Source: an uncultured Clostridia bacterium (GTDB lineage: Bacteria > Bacillota > Clostridia > Oscillospirales > Ruminococcaceae). From it: a DNA stretch of 6,559 nt. Made by a program: the position numbers and the translations under genes. Every line of letters begins with the position of its first letter. The stretch's first letter is position 1. The notes under the pieces were generated by a model, which saw nothing but the letters and a program-made list of their open reading frames with translations, was not told where the DNA came from and did not search any database. Where the stretch lies: positions 1 to 6,559 of the forward strand of contig CALDJI010000279.1 of the NCBI GenBank assembly GCA_937901805.1, in the 5' to 3' direction. Shown piece by piece: positions 1 to 4,564 of this stretch.

Positions 1-33
1 CTGCTTGCCGCCAATCTGATTTTGGGCCTGTAG
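1..33 (+). CDS. possible C-terminal tail of an upstream gene
   Basis: Frame 1 reads LLAANLILGL and then TAG at 31-33, a hydrophobic end such as a membrane protein might have. Only ten residues are visible, so no function can be assigned. A second frame is also open from position 3 to a TAG at 39-41 (ACRQSDFGPVAE), so the frame choice is uncertain. The next gene has its own promoter immediately downstream, so any gene ending here would lie in a separate transcription unit. Confidence 0.3.
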   Translation: MLAANLILGL

Positions 34-38
34 CGGAG

Positions 39-67
39 TAGACGCTTTTTACCCGGTATGGTATAGT
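39..67 (+). promoter_or_regulatory. SigA-type promoter of the GNAT gene
   Basis: The -35 element TAGACG (39-44) is followed by a 17-bp spacer and the -10 element TATAGT (62-67), which is preceded by an extended TGG (59-61). The expected transcription start is near 74, about 26 nt before the GNAT start codon. The -10 lies at the edge of and inside a dyad described separately, which suggests regulation. Confidence 0.5.
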
Positions 68-81
68 ATAAAGCATACCGG
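53..81. repeat. 8-bp inverted repeat overlapping the -10 region, possible operator
   Basis: The arms CCGGTATG (53-60) and CATACCGG (74-81) are perfect complements around a 13-nt centre that holds the -10 hexamer. No T-run follows, so it is not an intrinsic terminator. A dyad across the -10 and start site is what a repressor operator would look like. No regulator gene is visible in the window. Confidence 0.45.
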
Positions 82-99
82 AGTAAAGGAGATATTGGG

Positions 100-537
100 A
101 TGTTACAGGAAAAATGGGTGAAAGACAGCCGGGATTTTCAGGATGCGGCCATGATACGGGATACGGTTTTTGTCAAAGAGCAGGGCTTTGAAAACGAATT
201 GGATGATATTGATGCCGTTGCACATCATGTTGTCATTTACAATGGACAGGGAGAGCCTGTTGCAACCGGCCGGACATTCCCCGCGCATGAACAGCAGGAC
301 GGCATCTATAAAATTGGCCGCGTCTGCGTCCTCAAATCTGCGCGGAAAACCGGAGCGGGCCGGGCAGTTATGGAAGCGTTGGAGCGCAAAATCCAGTCCC
401 TTGGAGGATCTGAGGCACAGCTTGGCGCCCAAATCCGTGCTAAGGAATTCTATCGTCATCTTGGCTATGAGGAATTCGGCGAAACCTTCCTGGATGAAGG
501 ATGCCCACATATTATGATGAAAAAACGGATAAAATAG
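100..537 (+). CDS. GNAT family N-acetyltransferase (ElaA/YjcF-like)
   Basis: A 145-residue cytoplasmic acetyltransferase that should transfer an acetyl group from acetyl-CoA to an amine; the substrate is unknown. Residues 20-38 (RDTVFVKEQGF and an acidic run) match the N-terminal motif of ElaA/YjcF-like members, HHVV follows at 42-45 and PVATGR at 53-58. The acetyl-CoA pyrophosphate loop is R82-K-T-G-A-G87, after strand IGRVCVL (72-78). FYRHLGY (117-123) and PHIMM (136-140) form the usual C-terminal GNAT elements. The length is normal for a single-domain member and nothing is missing. ATG 100 is preceded by AAGGAGA at 86-92 with 7-nt spacing, which fixes the start. The gene seems to be monocistronic, behind the promoter at 39-67. 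Such single-domain GNATs are poorly defined in substrate, so only the family call is secure. Confidence 0.88.
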   Translation: MLQEKWVKDSRDFQDAAMIRDTVFVKEQGFENELDDIDAVAHHVVIYNGQGEPVATGRTFPAHEQQDGIYKIGRVCVLKSARKTGAGRAVMEALERKIQSLGGSEAQLGAQIRAKEFYRHLGYEEFGETFLDEGCPHIMMKKRIK

Positions 538-570
538 CGTTTGTAGGGAAAGGGAATGGCTGCCTTTAAT

Positions 571-597
571 TACTAAAAGTAAATTTTACTTTTAGTA
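571..597. repeat. 27-nt near-perfect palindrome, possible operator
   Basis: Arms 571-583 (TACTAAAAGTAAA) and 585-597 are exact reverse complements around a single T at 584. The element is AT-rich with no room for an RNA loop unless inner pairs open, and no T-run follows, so an intrinsic terminator is unlikely. Long AT-rich palindromes of this kind typically bind dimeric repressors such as MarR or HxlR types. It lies 34 nt after the GNAT stop and about 79 bp before the -35 of the next gene. Gap 538-768 otherwise holds only the promoter at 676-704. Confidence 0.5.
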
Positions 598-675
598 TTA
601 CAAAAAAGACGTAATTTCCAGAATCATAAAGAAAACAGAAAGATTAAATTTTTTTATAAATCCGCCTGCAATGGT

Positions 676-704
676 TTGTGTTTTGGAATCGCTTATGGTA
701 TCAT
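676..704 (+). promoter_or_regulatory. SigA-type promoter of the zinc-ribbon/TM2 gene
   Basis: TTGTGT (676-681) is followed by a 17-bp spacer and TATCAT (699-704), with an extended -10 TGG at 696-698. Transcription would start near 711, giving a leader of about 58 nt before ATG 769. The hexamers are moderate and the extended -10 supports the call. Confidence 0.45.
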
Positions 705-768
705 AGAGTTACTTTCTCATAACACAGGATAGATACTCCTACCAATGTAAAGGAAGCGGATCAAGAAT

Positions 769-1182
769 ATGTATTGCAGGAATTGTGGAGCAATGCTCCT
801 CCCGGGTGCCAATGTCTGCACCAACTGCGGCGTCCCCGTTGGCGCCGGAAGAAATTTCTGCCCCAACTGTGCCACTCCGACGGCGCCGAATATGGGCGTG
901 TGTGTCAAATGTGGATATAATCTCAACTGGGGACAGGCTCCTTGGATTTATTCCAGTAAATCTGCCATTGCCGCTGGAATTTTGGGGATTTTCCTCGGGA
1001 GTCTGGGCGTCCATAATTTCTATTTGGGCTACACGGGCAAGGCAGTAGCACAGTTGCTGATCACCCTGTTGTCGTGCGGGATTTTGTCCTTCGTTTCGGC
1101 AATTTGGGGACTGATCGAGGGGATTCTCCTTCTGACGGGCAGCATCGACCGCGATGGGCATGGGTATCTGCTCATGCGGTAA
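769..1182 (+). CDS. double zinc-ribbon and TM2 domain membrane protein
   Basis: A 137-residue protein with two consecutive Cys4 zinc ribbons and a C-terminal TM2 domain. Ribbon 1 uses Cys 3, 6, 17 and 20 (CRNC, CTNC); ribbon 2 uses Cys 31, 34, 45 and 48 (CPNC, CVKC). After a short linker, residues 64-135 show the TM2 pattern: a first helix (66-80), the signature GVHNFYLGYTGKA (80-92), a second helix (93-122), and IWGLIEGILLLTG (112-124) with a polar D127/D129/G130 end. The protein should sit in the cytoplasmic membrane with the ribbons probably cytosolic. TM2 proteins have no established bacterial biochemistry, so no function is given. ATG 769 is chosen because CxxC begins at residue 3. The upstream AAGGA (750-754) is 14 nt away and a weaker GCGGA (756-760) is at 8 nt, so translation initiation may be modest. 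A short hairpin follows at 1200-1217. Confidence 0.85.
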   Translation: MYCRNCGAMLLPGANVCTNCGVPVGAGRNFCPNCATPTAPNMGVCVKCGYNLNWGQAPWIYSSKSAIAAGILGIFLGSLGVHNFYLGYTGKAVAQLLITLLSCGILSFVSAIWGLIEGILLLTGSIDRDGHGYLLMR

Positions 1183-1199
1183 CAATCAAAATGGAAACC

Positions 1200-1217
1200 A
1201 GGCGGTTTCGCCTTTTT
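1200..1217 (+). terminator. short GC hairpin with T-run after the TM2 gene
   Basis: AGGCG (1200-1204) pairs with CGCCT (1209-1213) around GTTT, and a run of five T ends at 1217. This resembles a weak intrinsic terminator 17 nt past the TM2 stop. It directly touches the proposed 5' end of rnpB (1218), so it could instead be an element of a longer rnpB precursor. Confidence 0.45.
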
Positions 1218-1562
1218 CTGAGTAAACCAGATGGCAGCGGACGCCATTGCCGAAAGGCCGGCGTCTGAGGAAAGTCCGAGCACCATAGAGCAGGGCAGCG
1301 GCTAACGGCCGCGACTTCAGGGCGAGTGCAACAGAGAGATACCGCCGTCCTATTGGACGGTAAGGATGGAAAGGCGAGGTAAGAGCTCACCGGCGCATGG
1401 GAGACCATGCGGCCATGTAAACCCTACCCGGTGCAACACCGCACAGAAAACATGCAGCGTCTGCTCGGCGCGTTTTCGACAAGGTGGCTGGAGCTGTACT
1501 GGCAACAGGCAGCCAAGAAAGATTGTCATCCAATACAGAACTCGGCTTACAGATTTGCTCAG
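1218..1562 (+). ncRNA. rnpB: RNase P RNA, class A
   Basis: The catalytic RNA of RNase P, which removes 5' leaders from tRNA precursors. The conserved core is clear: GAGGAAAGTCCGAGC at 1267-1281, ATAGAGCAGGG just after it, GTGCAACAGAGAGATACC near 1327-1342, GGTAAGGATGGAAAGG and GAGGTAAGAGCTCACCGG around 1359-1394, GTAAACCCTACCCGG near 1416-1430, and ACAGAACTCGGCTTACAGA near 1535-1553. Ends were set by helix P1: CTGAGTAAACC (from 1218) pairs with GATTTGCTCAG (ending 1562) with a G-U wobble and a mismatch. The length of about 345 nt fits class A RNAs. The tRNA CCA-binding loop reads TGTAAAC where E. coli has GGTAAAC. No promoter is seen immediately upstream, so the primary transcript may begin earlier and be processed. 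A strong terminator follows at 1566. The ends are approximate by a few bases. Confidence 0.97.
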
Positions 1563-1565
1563 ATG

Positions 1566-1605
1566 AAAAAAGCAGGCTTGTTTTACAAGCCTGCTTTTTT
1601 TCTGT
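1566..1605 (+). terminator. intrinsic terminator of rnpB
   Basis: A 16-nt perfect inverted repeat (arms 1566-1581 and 1585-1600) has the GC core GCAGGCTTG/CAAGCCTGC, a small TTT loop, an A-run on the left and a T-run on the right. It starts three bases after the rnpB P1 helix. The A-run would allow some bidirectional function, but no minus-strand gene ends next to it. Confidence 0.9.
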
Positions 1606-1935
1606 TTTTCTTTGCCTGCGCCATTTAGGGGAAAGATTGCAGGGCAATTCGGTTTTCCGGTTTGCAGTCACAGCAGTAGAGTACAGTCAAAACCAGCGGA
1701 TAGACTAGGAATAGAGACAAAACCAATACATAGAGTATCAGATCCAAGGGATTGCGAAAAGAAGTGACTTCTGTCATTTGCCGAAAAAATCTTCAGGGAA
1801 TACAGAGAAAAACAGAGATAAGCAGAGATAAGCAGAGAACCAATGATTGGATACTTTGCAAACTATTTGTATAATTTATTTATAAATATCCCTTTTGGAA
1901 TTAAACTTATCCTTGATTTTCCAGTTTTGATATGG
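1606..1935. other. 330-bp gap between rnpB and the CDF gene, no gene seen
   Basis: No open frame here has coding character or a good ribosome site; the open plus-strand frame from 1843 is the antisense shadow of the CDF gene. The gap holds a 13-bp perfect palindrome AGAAGTGACTTCT (1760-1772), a 10-bp tandem repeat block (1803-1842) and an 11-bp dyad CCAATGATTGG (1841-1851). No clear intrinsic terminator for the minus-strand CDF gene was found, so its 3' end is undefined. Confidence 0.6.
1803..1842. repeat. four tandem 10-bp units (CAGAGAnnnn)
   Basis: Units start at 1803, 1813, 1823 and 1833 and read CAGAGAAAAA, CAGAGATAAG, CAGAGATAAG and CAGAGAACCA. The two inner units are identical and the outer two share the first six bases. 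The 10-bp period places each copy on nearly the same face of the helix. On the minus strand the block is pyrimidine-rich (TCTCTG) and lies downstream of the CDF stop codon. Confidence 0.75.
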
Positions 1936-3117
1936 TTATTTGTGGTAATCTACCGTATATCCACGATCCACAGTAATCACAGTGAAAAGTTTTTGGTCTT
2001 TTGCCTTAATTGCCTGTTCAATTTTCTGGCAGAGATCCCGGTTGGAAATGGAAAACTCAATGGGGACCATAATATCAAAGATCAAATTCGTATGGGTTTC
2101 ACCCACCACGACGCGGAAATCGTGAATGCTCAGGGAAGGGCTGATTTGCTTGACACATTCCATGGTAAGCTTATGCAGGGAGTTTACCGTTTCGTCATCC
2201 ATTACTATCGGATCGAGGTGCCCTACCAGCTGTATTCCGTGTTTTTCGGCAAAATCCCGCTCAATGTTATCTACAAGATCGTGGCTGATAAGGATGTTCA
2301 CAGAGGAATCCACCTCTACATGCACGGTTGCAAAAATCCGTCCGGGGCCGTAATTGTGGACAACCAGATCATGAATGCCGATTACCCCCTCATAGGAGAG
2401 CAGTTCTTTGGAAATCTGAGTAATCAGCGCAGAATCAGGCGCTTCCCCAAGCAGAGGGTTGAGCGTATCGCGTACCACGTCAATCCCGGATTTTAAAATA
2501 AACAATGCGACCAAAATTCCCATATATCCATCCAGCTCCAGCGGGGTAAGCATGGAAATGATTGTGGAAAGCAGTACGCCGGAGGTCGCAACAACATCGT
2601 TGAGGCTGTCCTGGGAAGTGGCAAGAATAGTAGAGGAATCGATCCGTTTGCCGAGTTTGCGGTTAAACAGGCACAGCCAGATTTTGAACAGGATACTGGC
2701 AGCCAGAATCACAATGGTGACAGCGGTTGCATCGACTGCCTGCGGGTGGAGGATCTTGTCAATGGAGGATTTTCCAAGTTCCACGCCAAGCAGTAAAATC
2801 AAAAAGGCGATGATCAGCCCGGCGATATATTCCGAACGTCCATGTCCGAAAGGGTGATCTTTGTCAGCGGGTTTGGAAGCGATTTTGAATCCCAGCAGGG
2901 TAATAATGGAACTCCCCGCGTCCGAAAGGTTGTTGATTGCGTCCGCTATAATGGAGACGCTGGCGCTGAGCAATCCCACAATCCCTTTCCCGGCAAATAA
3001 AATCAGATTGACGACAATCCCTACGATTCCGCTTACCATACCGTAACGGGTGCGTACTGCCGGATCCTGAGTGTCGTCATAGTTTTTGATCAATCTCCGC
3101 ATCAGAAAATCAGTCAT
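1936..3117 (-). CDS. cation diffusion facilitator transporter, probable Mn2+ exporter
   Basis: A 393-residue inner-membrane metal/proton antiporter of the CDF family. Six helices fill residues about 28-215. The transport-site motif in helix 2 is N62-x3-D66 (within ADAINNLSDAGSS), helix 5 carries D170-x3-D174 (SQDSLNDVVATSG), and HPFGHGRSEYIAGL lies at 88-101. The N-D-D-D set is that reported for the pneumococcal Mn2+ exporter MntE, while zinc CDFs usually have histidine in helix 5; manganese is therefore inferred, with iron or zinc possible. The cytoplasmic tail is long. A first ferredoxin-like domain (about 230-305, with IHDLVVHNYGPGRI) is followed by a second similar one (about 312-390, with IHDFRVVVGETHTNL), against roughly 300 residues in a basic CDF. 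ATG 3117 has an AGAGGG site 10 nt upstream and a strong promoter at 3157-3185. The gene stands alone on the minus strand. Confidence 0.9.
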   Translation of the reverse strand: MTDFLMRRLIKNYDDTQDPAVRTRYGMVSGIVGIVVNLILFAGKGIVGLLSASVSIIADAINNLSDAGSSIITLLGFKIASKPADKDHPFGHGRSEYIAGLIIAFLILLLGVELGKSSIDKILHPQAVDATAVTIVILAASILFKIWLCLFNRKLGKRIDSSTILATSQDSLNDVVATSGVLLSTIISMLTPLELDGYMGILVALFILKSGIDVVRDTLNPLLGEAPDSALITQISKELLSYEGVIGIHDLVVHNYGPGRIFATVHVEVDSSVNILISHDLVDNIERDFAEKHGIQLVGHLDPIVMDDETVNSLHKLTMECVKQISPSLSIHDFRVVVGETHTNLIFDIMVPIEFSISNRDLCQKIEQAIKAKDQKLFTVITVDRGYTVDYHK

Positions 3118-3156
3118 CTTTTGAGAACCCTCTTTTTCATCTATAGAATTCTGATA

Positions 3157-3185
3157 ATCATAGCATAATTTTCTTTTTCAGGCAA
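3157..3185 (-). promoter_or_regulatory. SigA-type promoter of the CDF gene
   Basis: On the minus strand, TTGCCT (3185-3180) is separated by 17 bp from TATGAT (3162-3157), with an extended -10 TGC just before it. The start site would be near 3150, giving a leader of about 33 nt to ATG 3117. No metal riboswitch fits in so short a leader. Confidence 0.75.
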
Positions 3186-3237
3186 GAAAAGAGGGCTTTG
3201 TCCCCATTTACTTTCGGACTCATGAACCCCAATTCTC

Positions 3238-3276
3238 TCATTTTTCATAACATATTGATGGGAACATGAAAAATGA
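3238..3276. repeat. 11-bp inverted repeat around a -35 element, possible operator
   Basis: TCATTTTTCAT (3238-3248) and ATGAAAAATGA (3266-3276) are perfect reverse complements separated by 17 bp. The -35 hexamer of the plus-strand promoter (3255-3260) lies in the centre and the right arm reaches the -10. The arrangement resembles a two-site operator. Confidence 0.5.
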
Positions 3277-3282
3277 TAAAAT
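3255..3282 (+). promoter_or_regulatory. SigA-type promoter of the decayed gene
   Basis: TTGATG (3255-3260), a 16-bp spacer and TAAAAT (3277-3282) with an extended TGA at 3274-3276. Transcription would start near 3289, so the ATG at 3266 cannot be the start for this transcript. The next well-placed start is ATG 3328. Confidence 0.55.
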
Positions 3283-3327
3283 AAGACTGTATCATAAAAA
3301 TAGATTGATAGAAGGGAGTATTTCGTT

Positions 3328-4080
3328 ATGGAAAAAAAGAAAACAGAAACTCATGAAACTCTATGAAGATCATTATAAAGAGTGGTTCTACTATTATGAT
3401 ATTCGGGATTATGTCGGCAAAAAGAAAGATATCTATGCAAAATACATTGATGATTGGAAAGAGAGCGTTATAAAACGAACGGCAACATACCTTTCTAAAA
3501 AAGACAGTATTGAAAATAAATTGATTTTCCGTGCGCTATATGCCTTGCTTCTTAAAGATTTGGGCCGATTTTCAGTAGAATTAAGTAATGTATGCAGAGG
3601 TAGAAAGAAATCAAGATTGTTTGCTGAAAATAAATTTACAAAAGAAATTTCCTCCTATTCTTTTAGCTTCAGGATATTTATACCCGAATGAGATAGAGAA
3701 GATTATTTTACCGGAAGATGAAAATTTTTTCATAGATTATTGTGTATTATAAAAAGCAAATAATTTTCCAACAGGAAAACAACTCGTAATTTATGAAGAA
3801 CTGTTAACCATACTAACCATACTAAATGAAATTCTCAATGTAGATACACCGCATGTTTCTTTCGTGCAAGAGGGACGAGTATTTGTACATGATACGAAAA
3901 CTTATCATCGGGAATTGATTGGTCGGTTCATAAATCAATAGAAAGAAGTTATGGAAATCCGGGTTTCATTATGTCGAGAATAAGTATGTTATGTTCTCTC
4001 CGTGGTGGAGTCAGAATCTCTGCGTTAGGCATGCTTCTCTTTTTGGAACTACGCTCAGTGTGGAAATGAGCGAAAAATAA
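3328..4080 (+). pseudogene. decayed gene of unrecognised family, several frame breaks
   Basis: Protein-like sequence runs through this span but changes frame. ATG 3328 follows AGAAGGGAG (3310-3318) with good spacing, yet its frame stops at TGA 3364. Removing one A from the A7 run at 3332-3338 would join it to the next frame, giving MEKRKQKLMKLYEDHYKEWF. That frame stays coding-like to about 3587 (WKESVIKRTATYLSKKD, LIFRALYALLLKDLGRFSVELSN). One base too many near 3587-3590 moves the signal to the third frame (YAEVERNQDCLLKINLQKKF, ILLASGYLYPNEIEKIILPE), which meets TAA 3750-3752 and then continues as ANNFPTGKQLVIYEELL and VQEGRVFVHDTKTYHREL to TAG 3939. A further segment in the first frame (FHYVENKYVMFSPWWSQNL, RHASLFGTTLSVEM) ends at TAA 4078-4080. 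The parent would be about 250 residues, soluble, helical and charged, with no visible signal peptide. I do not recognise the family. The span is AT-rich next to its neighbours, suggesting acquisition. Confidence 0.7.
3805..3822 (+). repeat. 9-bp tandem duplication inside the decayed gene
   Basis: TAACCATAC occurs twice in direct succession (3805-3813 and 3814-3822), giving the repeated residues TIL-TIL in the third reading frame. Being a multiple of three, it keeps the frame. It may be a slippage duplication. Confidence 0.7.
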
Positions 4081-4196
4081 AATCTTATTGTGTACACGGA
4101 TCGTTGCGCTCTATTTGAAAGACACAAAATGACAGTGTTTTATCTGTTTTGATTGGTACCATTAAGATGATGCTTCCTTTTATTTTTAAACAATAG

Positions 4197-4370
4197 CTTC
4201 CAGCCTATCGGTTGTCCGCGCTGAGAAGCGCCTTTCTCCGCCAAGGTGACGGAAGAAGGCGCTTTATTATTGAAATTAATCCAGAGGGGAATGGGGGATT
4301 TCCGACAGCCTGTTCTGTCAGGAAGAAGCTGGAAGAATACAAAGACAATTTTTGAAAACTGTCTTTGTAT
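4197..4370 (+). other. cluster of stem-loops, possible structured RNA
   Basis: Four helices can be drawn. P1: CTTCCAGC (4197-4204) with GCTGGAAG (4328-4335), enclosing the next two. P2: 4226-4240 with 4250-4264, 15 positions with two mismatches and a GC-rich base. P3: TTCCGACAG (4300-4308) with 4315-4324, nine pairs and one bulged A. P4: ATACAAAGACA (4337-4347) with 4360-4370, 11 perfect pairs plus an inner A-T stem. P4 starts one base after P1 ends, as coaxially stacked helices would. P2 followed by TTTATTATT also resembles a weak plus-strand terminator. The strand is inferred from that T-rich tail. No promoter was convincingly placed upstream and no known RNA family is recognised. Confidence 0.35.
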
Positions 4371-4390
4371 AGAATACATCTAGCGCTCAA

Positions 4391-4466
4391 TTGTGGAATT
4401 TATGAAGGGCTTTTGGGGAAAGTATAAAGATAGTGTGGAAAATTTCACACAAAGCTTGTGGAATTT
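4391..4466 (+). repeat. three GTGGAA(A)TTT direct repeats upstream of ilvE
   Basis: TTGTGGAATTT occurs at 4391-4401 and again at 4456-4466, with a related GTGTGGAAAATTT at 4433-4445. The shared GTGGAA starts at 4393, 4435 and 4458, 42 and 23 bp apart, close to whole helical turns. The last copy ends 15 bp before the ilvE -35, a position suited to an activator or repressor. No named operator consensus fits well. Confidence 0.4.
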
Positions 4467-4481
4467 GTTTTAAAACAGACA

Positions 4482-4510
4482 TTGCAAACGCTTTAGCAGA
4501 TTGCTATAAT
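4482..4510 (+). promoter_or_regulatory. strong SigA promoter of ilvE
   Basis: TTGCAA (4482-4487), a 17-bp spacer and a consensus TATAAT (4505-4510) with an extended -10 TGC (4502-4504). Transcription would begin near 4517, leaving a leader of about 48 nt, too short for a T-box. Control, if any, should act at initiation. Confidence 0.85.
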
Positions 4511-4564
4511 AAGTACATTATTCTTTAGTTTGATAAGAAAAGTAGAAATAATGGGGGCATAATC

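Larger units (their letters stand above)
4081..4481. other. about 400-bp gap before the ilvE promoter, stem-loops but no gene
   Basis: Short open frames on the minus strand (4140-4379 and 4205-4390) lack ribosome sites and recognisable sequence and overlap strong hairpins, so I do not call them genes. The span holds the stem-loop cluster 4197-4370 and three copies of a GTGGAA-type repeat (4391-4466). No T-box or other riboswitch class was recognised before ilvE. Confidence 0.5.

Noticed and set aside
739..1185. Minus-strand open frame of 148 codons
   Set aside because: It lies opposite the zinc-ribbon/TM2 gene, whose cysteine pairs and signature are unambiguous.
1387..1671. Short open frames on both strands across rnpB
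   Set aside because: They overlap the conserved RNase P RNA and have no protein-coding features.
1803..1842. CRISPR-like array
   Set aside because: The units are only 10 bp and contiguous, without spacers.
1843..2496. Plus-strand open frame of 217 codons
   Set aside because: It is antisense to the well-supported CDF gene, has no ribosome site and no family character.
3328..3366. Genuine 12-codon leader peptide from ATG 3328
   Set aside because: Deleting one A from the A7 run joins the start to the downstream coding-like frame, so a frameshifted gene start is the simpler reading, although a leader peptide cannot be fully excluded.
4154..4160. TGGTACC as a possible T-box core before ilvE
   Set aside because: The conserved flanks and the specifier and antiterminator stems are missing, and the ilvE promoter lies over 300 bp further downstream.
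4140..4390. Two overlapping minus-strand open frames (79 and 61 codons)
   Set aside because: They have no ribosome site or recognisable sequence and run through strong inverted repeats.
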